Assembly (NCBI GenBank): GCA_026686845.1
Contig: JAIVEN010000007.1
Coordinates: 35,523,001 to 35,587,000 of the forward strand
Direction of reading: 5' to 3'
From: Adenanthera pavonina
Taxonomy: Eukaryota > Streptophyta > Magnoliopsida > Fabales > Fabaceae
DNA: 64,000 nt
Position 1 is the first letter of the stretch; every line of letters begins with the position of its first letter. Under the pieces are notes generated by a model. It was not told the origin of the DNA and ran no database searches. It saw only the letters and a program-made list of their open reading frames with translations. The translations under genes and the position numbers were made by a program. Of the stretch, positions 23,226-36,100 are shown piece by piece.

Positions 23226-24186
23226 GTGTTTGAGAGTTTTTTTTAGGGTGGAAGGAGATAGAATGAAATGACTTTATGGGTTGGAACATTATTTGGAAGG
23301 TTTTTTTAAGAGGGAGTGGATGGCAAGGGATAGCCTCTCAAACCATCATTGACCATCCTAAATCTAATTTTTCTTGTACCCCAAATTGGGGAGTCAAGGA
23401 TGTCGTGGACAAGGATAATTATCTCAATTACAAAATTACCCTTTAAACTTATAAAAAATATATGCATACCCCACAATATTTTTTCATGCTTTCCACCACA
23501 CTATGAAAGATAATTCCGCCATAGCGTACCTTATTGAGCTTGCTTCGGTTGTCTTCATCGCATTATAGTTATTGCACACCCTATACATGTCCACATATAA
23601 TTTCTCCCAAGTCCCTTACCATGCCTTTGTTGATATTGTCCATATTAGTTGATATGTGTACTTTTGGGTCGGCAACATTTGGCTTCATCTGTTTCATTCA
23701 TTATTGCTTTGGGATTCCAATCTGATGTCGCCTTCAGTTTTGAGCTTAAAGGATTAATAAAATCAAAGTTCTTTGTAGTTTTGAGCTTAGAGGATTAATA
23801 TTATTTCCATACTAATATTATTATCGGAAGAACCAAGTTATTTTTTTGTATCATATTGCTATTGTTGTTGAAAGATGTTCTTATTAGAAAGCAAAAGCAA
23901 TAAGAATTTTTTTATGTGAAAAAATTAAGAAGAATTTATTCACACACTTTTTCATCTAAATTTGTTAATGAGGGTAATATTAAAAAAAATAGTTATAATT
24001 CATTCCATTCCATCTATTTTATAATAACTTTCAAACAATAGTTAAATAAGATCATTCCTTCCCTCCCATAAAACTCCTAAATAATGGAACATTTCCTTCC
24101 ATTTCACTCCATTCTGTTCCATTCTATTATATTTTATTAATAACCATTCCATTTCATTCCGTCCTAAATTTCCAAACATATCCTTT
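23226..24186. mobile_element. TIR element of about 0.95 kb, non-autonomous
   Basis: The left end GTGTGTTTGAGAGTTT and the reverse-complemented right end GGATATGTTTGGAAATTT are imperfect inverted repeats, followed inside by similar GAATGAAATG tracts. No transposase frame is visible. It sits in intron 1 of the kinase pseudogene and accounts for part of that intron's extra length compared with the intact gene. Superfamily uncertain (hAT, Harbinger or Mutator). Confidence 0.5.
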
Positions 24187-24659
24187 AGAACCACACAAAA
24201 AAAAAATTTCCCATATAATTAATAGGAACTCGGAGTTTTTTTTAACTCAAAAATTGGATAAAAAATAATCACATCAATGTAATATTTGCCAAAATACTAT
24301 AATGCCCTTGCTTTCGTTTATTCATGTTCACCACTGGCCACTGCCACGAATCATCCAATGTCCTCCGTTGCCAGCAGCTACAGGTACACTATCTACCGCT
24401 TTTGCCAACCGCCATTTATATACTGGCAAAGGTATTTATGTTTTTTTGTTCTTTTTTAATAAAAATAAAAATAAATAAACTTCATAATGTACTAAACAAA
24501 ATTAAAATAATGAATATAATTACATACAGATGGAGCTGATGGATGTGTGCTTGAAAAATAGTGAAAGCTCTACAGGCAATATCTAATAAACTAACAAACG
24601 TGAATTGGAAGGTCACACAGAGATGTTGTATTAATGGAGATGGATTCAATAACCACTAT

Positions 24660-25050
24660 GCCCCGTTTGGTTCTCCGTTTTGTAAAATTAAGTTAAGATA
24701 AATAAAGTTTATAAAAATAAAGTTTAGATAAAGTAAGTTTGTTAGAAGTTGTTATGTTTGGATATTCTTTTTGTAAAAGTAAGTCTGACAAAAAATCTGT
24801 TTAGATGATAGGGGTTAAAAATATTTTTAGATGTATAATATAGAGTAAATTTGTTTCTCTTTTTTCAAAACCCACACTTTGTTAAAGGAAAAGTAACTTT
24901 TTCCCTCCTTTTCCAAAACCACAGTTTAACCCACTTTTCATTTTTCAAAAAGTCAGTTTGTGTTTCATCTGTGTTTGGCCAAACACATCTTTTAAAAAAT
25001 TATGGTTGAAAATCATGGTTATGTTTACAAAACAATAAACCAAACATGCA
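24660..25050. mobile_element. Harbinger-like MITE inserted in pseudogene exon 2
   Basis: About 391 bp with ends GCCCCGTTTGGTT and (reverse-complemented right end) TGCATGTTTGGTT. It interrupts the receptor-kinase exon exactly: the left flank ends like the intact exon's AATAACGCCTTT and the right flank resumes like ACCTCATTTCAA. Its interior matches the intron element at 21,378-21,770 in inverse orientation. A clear target-site duplication was not found; TAT occurs on both sides. Confidence 0.75.
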
Positions 25051-28000
25051 TATCTCCTTTCAACTCACCAGAAATGTCACTTGCAATTCCACTTTTCCAA
25101 AATGGCACCCTTTGCCATGTCACTCATATGTCCACCGTCTTCTGCTTGCAATTATCCTTACTGTTATCATTTATTGAATGGATTGTATGCTTTTAATGAA
25201 ATTTTTAATAGTATGGTTTCAATTAGACAATATTATGCTTAAAGTTAAAACATTTTATAAATTTAAGAATGCAATATTGATCATGTTAAAATTAAGAAAA
25301 CCAAGTTAAAGCATATGAAATTTTATGAATAAAGGCATATTTAGAATATATAAATAAAGAATGCTTGGTTGTATTTTTAAGATTTAACTATCATAAAAGT
25401 TTACAATTTAACATGGTAAAAGTTCAAAGAATAACAAAAATAAATAAAAGAAAGATAGCTTTGCGTTTCTTTCTAAAAGCTAATAGAGGGGGAAAAAAAC
25501 AATCATACACTTCTTGTAAATCACCGAGATCCTCAACAACTATATAGAGTTCAAATTGCTTTAGTTTTAAAAAAAAATTATTTTAAATAAATATTGGCAG
25601 TTTGAACCAATATATATAATATAAAACTTATAATGAACCCTTTCATAATTCATTAAATAATGTGATTTATTATTTCATATAATATACAAGAAAAACGTGT
25701 TTAGTTACTTGAAAATAAGTAAATCATATTAGTGAAATAAGCAAACTTTTTTGAATGAATAGCTAAAAAAATTTCTCGATTATACACAAAACCAGGACTT
25801 CTTTGAATCTTTAAATTATATATATATATATATATATATTAATGATTAGAGATCAACTATTAATGATAATTGATATGAGACTATTTGTCGCTGATAGTCT
25901 GCTGCAAAGCCAGAATATATCAGGAGTAATACCCAGTGAATTTGGAAGTTCCACCCAATTGACTGACCTGTAAGTACCTTTGTCCCCTTTTGTTTTGTTT
26001 ATTCGCATTCATAATCAGAATTGGCCAAAAACTGACAGAATCTTACTTTATTGAGCGGCGATTTCTCTCGCAACTATCTCAATGGCACGATTCCAACGTT
26101 TTTTATGCGCATTCCTCTTGTCACTCTGTAAGTTTAAGTCATCATATTGAGGGGCATTTTCGTGCGCTCTCTATATGAACGACGCATGCAAATAGGGAAC
26201 TTCGTTAGTTTCACCACGGTTGAAACTATATTATATGCCATATATGCATATTTGGAAATTGAAATCATTCATGGTCATTTGCTTTAGGTCCCTTTTGGGG
26301 AATTGCATTAGTGGTTCAATTCCCGCAGAATTTGGTGAAATCGCTAGCCTGCAATAGCTGTAAGTTTTGGAGTCAAAGCCAATGTCGTTTTGATTTCCCT
26401 TTTTTTTTTATTAAAGGTTGATACTGGAGCGGAATAAGTTTGTATTGAGGTTTATGTACAGGATCCTAGAGGATAATCAGCTTGGAGGACTTCTTCCTCA
26501 AAGTCTTGGGAATTTGAGCAACTTGCGGAGATTGTAAGTCGCCCTTTATTCTTCTACCAATTTTCATTTGTGGCTTTTTCCCCTATAAAGCAGCCTACAT
26601 ATTAACCCATTTCAATTTCTAATTTTTCCGTTCTTTTTATTCCCTCGGTTTTCTTCTGGGTTCCATAATATATGTCATTCCATGTTAATTGCTTTCCTGA
26701 TACTAAACTCTGTTTCTGTATGAAAATACAAAGTTCTTTCCGCAAATAATTTTACCGGGACAATACCAGAAACATTTGGAAATCTAAAGAATCTAACTGA
26801 TTTGTGAGTGATATCATATGTGATACAACTCATCTGTTGTTGTTGTTATCTGCTTTTTTGTTTATTTTTTAATAATTTGATTAGGCCTTTATTCGATACC
26901 GGGAGATTACTCCTAACATTTTATGCAGTAGAATAGATGGGAGCACCTTACCAGGGAAGATACCGAGTTTTATTGGGAACTGGACCCAAATTATATATCT
27001 GTGAGTATACTTCAATTCCAACGTTTCTTCTTTCTGGAGATGAACCTAAATTTATGTTATGTTCACTTTCTTTTCATTTTTTAAGAAAACTGTCTCTTTT
27101 TGTGAGGAATATGCAAGGCACTGGCATGGAAGGCCCAATTCCTACCACCATATCCGAGTTGAAAACTTTGAGAGAATTGTGGGTGCTTATTTTTCCTTTT
27201 AAGCATATAAACAGTAATTTTTATTGAAATTTAATCTTCAACAAATGATTATTTTCTTTTTATTGAAGAGACATTTTGGTTTCAGGAGGATATCTGACTT
27301 GAATGGAATAACAACTATGACATTTCCTAATCTGAATGGTTTGAAGAGTTTGGAACGACTGTGAGTTGAAAATTTTTCTACCATTATGCCTAGAGCTATA
27401 TCTTTCATTTGTGTTTCGTATAAAGTGGCTTGTATCCTCCTTTCTATGACTTCAGGATATTAAGAAATTGCTTAATTACTGGTCCAATTCCAAATTCCTT
27501 TGGCGAAATGACAAACTTAAAGACCTTGTAAGTTGCATCATATGGGTTTTTTATTGGTTAAATATTGTTAAAATTTTCTTTTCTCTTTTATTATATTGAT
27601 GCACGTAAGGCTTTCCCCCACCATTTTCTACACTCCAGTTATGGTATTCTAGGTTTTTTAGGCTCGCTAATTGATTATTGGATATGATTTACACATTTGT
27701 ATCTTAGCTATTTCATTTTCTTGCAGAGACCTGAGCTTTAACAGGTTGACAGGTTCAATCCCTGGTTCATTTTAAGGATTTAAATTTTAATCACATGTAA
27801 GCAAACATTTGCATTTACTGGCAAGAAGTCTAATAGAAAGGAATGTGGGTATTCTATCGGTAATAATGTCTTGAAAGTTGATCGCCTTATCTTCATTGGT
27901 CATAACGTTCTAGAATCATTAGGAGATTGATATTAATTATGGATGCAGGTTTCTGACTAACAACTTTCTGAGTGGATCAATTCCAGAATGGTTGCTGAAA

Positions 28001-31000
28001 GAGAAACAGAATATGTTAGCTTACTTCCTTTTTATTTCTCTATTTGCAAAGTTTTTAGTGAAGAAACTGAACTTTTAATCTCATGATATTTTCTTTCAGT
28101 GATTTATCTTACAACAATTTTACTGAAGCTTCTACACCTAGTTCTCAGCTCTCAGATGTGTAAGCTTCCCTTTGTATGTCAATTACTTGAGCATTTCAAA
28201 CTCAACTAGAATAATGCTTCATGCTACTGACTACTTACTATCATTGATGAACAGGAACTTGGCTTCTAGTCTCTCATCTTCGGCAAGCAATCCGTAAGTT
28301 CTTGCTTATGGTGTACCTATTTTAAATTTTTAGCTACAATCATCTGTCTCTTCAAATCATCTGTTGAAGCAAACTATTCATCTTGTAGACTCTTTTGTTT
28401 GAAGAAAGGCCTACATTGTGCGGGAAAACCTAAATGTGAGTTGAGACTTACTATACCAATTAAGTTTTCAAGCACTACAAAAGTTTTGTTAAGTGAGGCT
28501 AAAATTTTATTATGCAGATTATTCATTGTTCATAAACTGTGGTGGACCCAAGATGGAGTATGAGGGGCATGAATATGAAGAAGATCTCCACCCAGAAGGC
28601 ATTTCATACTTTTATCCAAAAAACAATTGGGCTTATAGCAGCACAGGAGCATATATGAATAATGACAATGCTGATTTTGTAGCGACAAATACATTTTCTT
28701 TGAATATTAATGGCTCAGAGTACTATCAAACAGCCTGCCTTAGCCCTTTGTCACTTAAGTACTGTAGCCTATGTATGCTAAAAGGTAATTATAAAGTAAA
28801 GCTTCATTTTGCTGAAATAATGTATTCAGATGACCAGACATTTAGCAGCCTTGGTGTGCGCATATTCAATGTTTCAATTCAAGTGAGTCATGAAGTAAGA
28901 TACTTTGTCAGATTGCTTCAATTGATTACGTTTTTATCATTTGTTGTTCCTGGTTTTGCTAGAGAAATGGAAGTTTTGAAGATAAAAATTTTGTATTGCC
29001 TTACTTGAAACATTTTAACATAGCTCAGGAAGCGGGTGGAGTTGGTAAGAGCATCACTAGGGAATTTGATGTTGATGTGCACGATACCATGTTGGAGATC
29101 CATTTATATTGGGCCGGGAAAGGAACTAATATGATTCCTAATTTAGGTGTATATGGACCTCTAATATCTACTATCACTGTGACGCCAAGTAAGAATTTTT
29201 CACATTATTAACTTCCTATATTCTTATAAACTACCATGATGTCATGTAATGTAAGCATTTATTCTCAGTTATAGACTTCAAAGTTCCTTCAAAAGGGTTG
29301 TCTGCTGGAGCTATTGTTGGAATTGTGGTTGGATCATGTGTTTTCCTTGTAACAGTACTCATTGTCCTCCAAAAGAAGGGTTTCCTTGGGGGAAAAGATC
29401 CAACTGACATAGGTAATATTGTACTCCAAAATTTAATTTAGATTTTGCTATTAAAAGTGTCAACTTCACTTGCAGTCAAGAAACATGATGAATATTCTTT
29501 AATGAATTACATATCTCCAAAGAAATAAAATGGTAATAATTTGTTAAAAATGTAGTTTTGGTCTCTTCATCCGAGGCCAAAACTATGTTGCCTTAATTCT
29601 AATACTCTCTCTGCCTTTCTTGCTTCTGTCACTTGCATACATTTATCCCCCTTCTGTGATGCAGAACTTTTAGATCAAAAGATAGGTTACTTTTCTCTTA
29701 GACAAATTAAAACTGCCACCAATAACTTTGACCCAGCAAATAAGATAGGAGAAGGAGGCTTTGGGTCTGTGTATAAGGTAACATGAAATTCTGAAATATT
29801 GGAGCATGCCACTTATGCGTATGATACTTATTTAGACTGCTTTATGACAGGGTGTGCTACCAGATGGTGTTGTCATTGCTGTTAAGCAGCTTTCTTGCAT
29901 GTCAAAGCAAGGTAACCGTGAATTTGTTAATGAAATAGGACTGATATCTGCTTTGCAGCATGAGAATCTTGTGAAGCTTTATGGCTGCTGCATCGAAGGA
30001 AATCAGTTGTTGCTTATATATGAATACATGGAGAATAATAGTCTTGCTTGTGCACTTTTTGGTAAAAGCTTCTTAGACACCTTGTATGTGTAAATTTCCA
30101 CTTCCAAATCGCAATGTAACTTAAGGACATTTTCCATTCCCTTGGGTTTTCTTAATTTTTAGGCCGTGAAGGACAAAGGATACACTTGGACTGGCCCACA
30201 AGAGTGAAGATTTGTCATCATTAGCTTATCTTCATGAGGAATTAAGGTTGAAAATAGTACACGGGGATATTAAGGCGACGAACGTCTTACTTGATGAGGA
30301 TTTGAATGCCAAAATCTGTGACTTCTGTTTAGCAAAGCTCAATGAAGAGGATGATACCCATATCAGCACTCGAATAGGTGGAACAATGTATTATGCCAAA
30401 TTAAATTCTATACTTGATTGATCATTATTATCAAAAAGCTTATTTGAGTATACACTGTCTTGCTCTGTGATGTCTAATCTATCTATTGCAAAAAGTCATG
30501 TTGATTTAAATGATCCTAGAAACATCAATGTTTCTTATTTGTTTAGTAAAGTCACTAGTCGGTGAATATGACCTATTCTCTTTTTAGTAGTTATATGGCT
30601 CCTGAATATGTAATAAGAGGTTATTTAACTAATAAAGCAGATATTTATAGTTTTAGAGGTATTGTTTTGGAGATTGTTAGTAAAATGAGTAACACAAATT
30701 ACAGGTTAAAGGATGAGTTTGTCTATCTTCTTAATTGGGTACATTAAATTTCTTATGGCTCTTCAAGTTCATGATAATTATTATTCAAGAGCATTTAGGT
30801 GCATGTTACTTTCCCTCCCTTTATCATCTTTAAAATTTAAACAATAATAAAAGTTTGTTCATAATCAAATAATATGCCCAATTTAATTTACTTACAAAAC
30901 AAAAGGTGGTGTAGCTACAGTTTCTTTTTCCTTTGTCATGTTTTTGTTAAAATCTTAATCGATACATTTTTGCATGCCATTGAAGGCTTATGTTCTCCAA

Positions 31001-31315
31001 GAGCAAGGAAACCTTCTGGAACTGGTGGATCTGCGTCTTGTTTCAAGCTACTCCCAAGATGAGGCCATGAGAATGCTGAACTTGGCTCTCTTGTGCACCA
31101 ACCCATCTCCCACCCTCAGACCATCCATGTCATCTGTAGTGAGCATGCTTGAAGGAAAAACTCCAATACAAGCACCAATAATCCAGCGCAGAAACTCAAG
31201 CCAAGATCAGGATGTAAGGTTCAAAGCCTTTGAGATGCTATCACATGACAGCCAGACATCTATAGTCTCTCAAGGAAGTATGGAGCAAAGTGGCATTGGA
31301 TGGGCCATGAGTTGA

Positions 31316-33182
31316 GTCCTCAACATATCTTCCAAGTAGAGATGATTATTATTCTTCATCCAGCAGGCTTCTTTGAGATTAACATTATATATGATTAGTT
31401 CATAAGTGAGGAAGAAAACTTGCATATATGGATTTTTCAGTTCTTTTGTAAAGGACTAGACATGAATAGTAGAGTGATACATATGTATCTAATAATCTCA
31501 AAAGGGGAAGCCTTGAAGTCAAAAACCAACTTCTAAAGTGCAAGAACATTTGTCATTGACATGATTGTAAGTGTGATTTAATGGCATTTCATGTGTTCTT
31601 CTTTTCAAAATGGTAATCAATTTCCATCTTATAGCTCCAACTGGTTGATTTGGCATCTACTGATATTGTTCATATTGCATCTGTCAAGATCTCGAGATTC
31701 ACGCAATGGGTTTTGGCCTCCATTCTTATTAGCAATTTCTTGTTGGTAATTGTAATCTGCTTTACTTTTAAGCTAGAACAATATATTTGTCTTTATAATT
31801 TTTTGTAACAAAAGAAAAAGAAAAATACACTATGATGCTTAAAGATAATGTATGGCTTCATTAAACGGATTCAAGATAAATATTACAAAGCTCAAAGACA
31901 GCAAAAAGTTAAATTAAGTCCCTACATCATCATCCATTTGAGATTCATAGCAACAAGTGTAAAGCAAAGCCACCAGCAAATAAAACTAAGCTATAGAAAT
32001 TAGAAACCTTAGGACTTATTTGGACATGGTGGATCAGTTGTTCCTCAATTCAGCTCCAATCTTCCTATCAATTATCACAGAAGCGGTCATTGTCAAGAAT
32101 AATCCATGTTCCACCGCTTCTTCCTTCCAACACTGAAATTTTAGCTTGGACAACCAACCCATCCCTAATCAGTCTTGAAGTCTAAATCAATCACAGGAGG
32201 TTTTCCACCCCCATCAAGTCTCAATTTCGAAGCGCGTCCTTTTCAATTCATTATCAAATTATGCTTCCACCAAAAATGAACCGCCTCAACCCCACGTTAC
32301 TAATCCACTTCCATTAAGACCCCTCACTAATTTGATCCGTCAACAACCACGATGAATTTGTCAAAGACAACCTCCATCACTCTTGATAAAGCTTCGCTGC
32401 AACATTTGACCGAATTGGGGTCAAAATCAACATCATTGGTGCCATTGATCATCAAATTCACAACCTAAATTATACTATCAAAATTAACTCAACATGCCAA
32501 ACGAACCTAATAATATAGAGCCATAGCATGCACAGTACACGTGTTTATATATTGTTTGAGATAAGCCTAAAAGTTATGAATTGTACAAATTCTGGCATAC
32601 ACATTTCTTAGTTGTTGTTTATTGACATGTCATGTGTTCGTCTGAATTGTTTATTTACCTATTTCTTAATTTTGGTTCAAGAGCTCCAACTGGCTGATTA
32701 ATTTAGCATGTCATGAAAAGTGTTATGGGCATAATTCTTATTAAGAACTATTTGCTGGCATCCACCAACTGCAATGTTCTGTTTGGAGTTAGTAACAAGT
32801 TATTTGTTTATTAAATTTTTAATGACAAATCTCCATAACGGATGCGGCCAAACTGAAATTCTTCAACAAAAAACAAGACCTTTCCATTACAAAGCTATCG
32901 AGGAGCAGATAACAGCTAACACATTTACCCAAACTCAAGTTGCTGCTCAATAAGAGGGAACCTTTATTAGTAAGTACACCACGCACCCATGACACGATTC
33001 ACAAATTGGTATCATTATCAGGTCACAACTTCGTTAAGATTTACTATTCACATGAACACGGTATACTTGCCATTAGAAGCTCCCAAAAAAGGGGGAAAAG
33101 AGACCTAGAAAGTACCTTGGGGGAACCAAACCTATATACACTTAGAAAATATGTAACAGATGGTGCCCAACACTGGGAGCCA
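31316..33182. other. Convergent intergenic region between kinase pseudogene and TGD4-like gene
   Basis: Positions 31,316-31,790 match the 3' flank of the intact kinase. About 31,800-33,130 has no counterpart behind the intact kinase. Within it, 31,850-32,240 resembles 1300-1690. Further along, a minus-strand frame of about 41 codons runs from 32,452 to 32,329; it starts MINGTNDVDFDPN and I cannot assign it. The last few hundred bases before 33,183 probably include the 3' untranslated region of the minus-strand TGD4-like gene. Confidence 0.5.
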
Positions 33183-36100
33183 TTAAAATTCAATGCCACT
33201 ATTTATCTGAACAGAGAAAGAAGGTCGCCCAACATTGGAGAGAGGGGCATCAACTCTCAAAACCAGACCCGTGCTCCCTACATTTCCATTCCACTTCGAT
33301 CTTCCAATCTGAACACACAACACAAGACATATAACTGAGCCAAGAAACAACCATAGTTTGACAAACGCATGTCAGAACACAAACAATGTAAAAGAAAAGA
33401 GCAGCTGGGGAAGGTATGCTTTTAAAACAGCAATAAACCACATAATATGCTGGTCTTCTCACTAAATAAATGAACAAATGAATAATTTTTTTAACCATTT
33501 TTATCTTTTTAGTAACTTATCAGAACTCAGGTGAAAACTAAAACTGGCTTGACACCTAGAAGGACTTCAGGGATGGTATTGCACCTAGCATTACTCATGA
33601 ACAATAATATTAAAGAATATAGTTAAGTATAACATGGTGTTCTGTCAGACACAATTTTCACATTAGAAAACAACCCAAAGGAGCGTTGCTAAAGTTGGAA
33701 AACAAATGATGCTTGCTTAAAAAACAACTTACAGATATTGATGCAAATGCAGAAGGATACGTCAGGAAGGCACAACCAAAGATTAAATTAAGTTTTTCCT
33801 TGATTGAATGAATGAGTTCAGCCCGCAGCCCTGGATTACTTCCACCAAATGTGGGACACACACTGACCATAAGAAGAAAAACAAAGGAACGTACATCAAC
33901 AGAATGCAAAACACAAATTGACAGGAAAGACTAGAGATATGTGATATGATTCGTACATCACAAAATGATTAGTTAGACTTGCATTAGAAGCATAGGAAAT
34001 ATACAAACAATTGGTAATGCGAATAGTAAAAGTAGTTTTGCTAGGTGCGAACAAACTTTTAGACTAATTAACACTCATGATTCTGAAAATTATAAAAGAG
34101 AAAAGGGAACATTAACTAGAAGAACTACTGCTTAGGTATACTGAAAATTCCCCAAGCCAAAGACTGAAGTTACAGTGACCCCGTACGATAGAAGGTCTCC
34201 TCTGATCATCTCTGTTAGATTTAACTTTCAAATTAAATGAAAAGAGCATAATCCAAGCTCGACAACAGGAGATAACAACTTCAAAAGCCTGCTACAATTT
34301 TATATTATTTTTTTTCTCTAGGGAATGAGCTGTGTTTGTAGGATTGTTGGGATATTGATTGAAAGCTTTCAGCCAAAATTTTACGTACAAAATTTATGGA
34401 AAAGGATTATAATTATAGCATCTCTGGAGTCAGCTAATGTTTTCTCCGAAAGAGTTTCACCATCTAATTTGCAAAGGGACAACCACGTTGTTTTCTACTT
34501 CTCTGTTCTCCCATTTGTTAGATCATTTGGATTGCACTACAAAGATTCATTGTCCTCCATTCTTGTCCTCTTCTATTCTTAAAATAAATACTTTTATTTG
34601 AGGGAAAAAAGTAACTTTCTTTCTTGCATGTATTTTCCTATTTGGAAAGTTCATTTACAAATGCAGGAAGGCAAGCCACTGATGACATGCAGACAACATA
34701 AAAAGCAGCAAATGCATCGTGGTCACAGATGTGTTCTGAAGAATGTCGTGAAAGCACGTCAATGCCTAGAATTTACCATGAGGAAATAATGAGAAGGAGT
34801 ATAATATTTACCTGAATTGAATAGTTGGCCTCACCATGAGACCGGATCTCTGCCAGGCCAAGGCCTGAGCAACAGCCAAGGAAAATGACTTGTCAGGCCA
34901 TTGTACCATTGGCGTGATTCTTGTTCCCCACTTATTCTAAGAAAAGCAAATTGAACCAAAAAAAAAGTGTTTAAGTTCCTGAAAATTCTGACTTTGAGTA
35001 TGTTATTTCATTAGCACCTTCAATAATTTGGATCTTACCTTGCATGAGAAGCTGAATCTCATTTCTCCTGGATATTGACCATGAGCTTGTAGAAGGCCCC
35101 CACAAAGAGGAAGGAAGGCACTAGTATTTAGACCCTCCCCAGATACATAGGTCAACTGTCCATTAGGAAATTGTAGATCCACAAATGACTGTGTAGGGAG
35201 AGTAGAGAGAAAAGGAGATGACAACGTTAGGAAATTCATTTCAAGAAGATGAAACTAGCAGATAAATTGAAAGTAGGAAGCGCTTGCACTCAAAAACAGC
35301 TGACACACCAGTGATGTAGAACCAAAGCAAAAAGAAAGAAAGGGAGTGAAATATTGAACAAAAAAGTGAATGTTTATTAATTAACGACTGAACTGAACTA
35401 ACCCTAGCTAGAATGGGATTTATATAGAGCCTCTAGGGTATATTCAAATACAAGATAAAGATAAAGAATTCAAATTCGAATTGCAAGAAGATAAGAAAAA
35501 TCCAAACTAACAGCTAATTAAATAAAGTAGATAATTAAAACTATAAATCCAAATAAATTCTTAAAATAAAGCATATTAAACTAATATTAATGTTATTTAA
35601 AATATTATTTTTCTATATTTACCTATAACTACTAATTTAAAGATAATTAATATTATTTCCTATTTTATTTCCATCTTCCATCATATATAGTCTCTGAACT
35701 TGATAAGACCTATCCTTCTTGGGCACCAAAGCTACAACGGCTGAATTCATACGCAGTACCACTTTTCCATTACAATAAAGTTCATCAAACACCTTCAATA
35801 TATCCCCTTTAACGATATCCCAACAATTCTGAAAGAAAGCCAAAGTAAAACCATTTGGGTCAAGAACTACGTTCTTAGCCATATCCCAAATAGTGCACTT
35901 TGCAGAAATGGAATTCCAATACAAACTTCCATGAAAGATTACAAGACTTCTCTTGAAAGTATAGTTTACTATATAAACAAGTAACTTCCTCTGCAATAAC
36001 AGCAATATCCCTAACAAGCCTCCCATCCTCAAGCTCCATCTCTTTAATGATTCTATTTCTTCTGACCAGCAGCTACAGCAAAAATAATATTGTTTTTCCA

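Larger units (their letters stand above)
21121..31315 (+). pseudogene. Tandem copy of the LRR-malectin receptor kinase, inactivated
   Basis: Nearly every exon of the intact kinase at 5193-13765 is present in order, but many lesions exclude a full protein. The start ATG is AAG at 21,121-21,123, with small insertions in the signal-peptide exon. Exon 2 (24,562-25,129) holds a 391-bp MITE and a one-base insertion. An LRR exon has TAG at 26,355-26,357; the next-but-one LRR exon has lost its acceptor AG near 26,731; another has TAA at 27,773-27,775. In the kinase, a 13-bp deletion near 30,217 gives TAG at 30,222-30,224, HRD has become HGD (30,263-30,265) and DFG has become DFC (30,326-30,328). The transmembrane and several kinase exons remain open. 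The copy could still be transcribed, for example as a noncoding RNA, but this is not shown. Confidence 0.93.
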
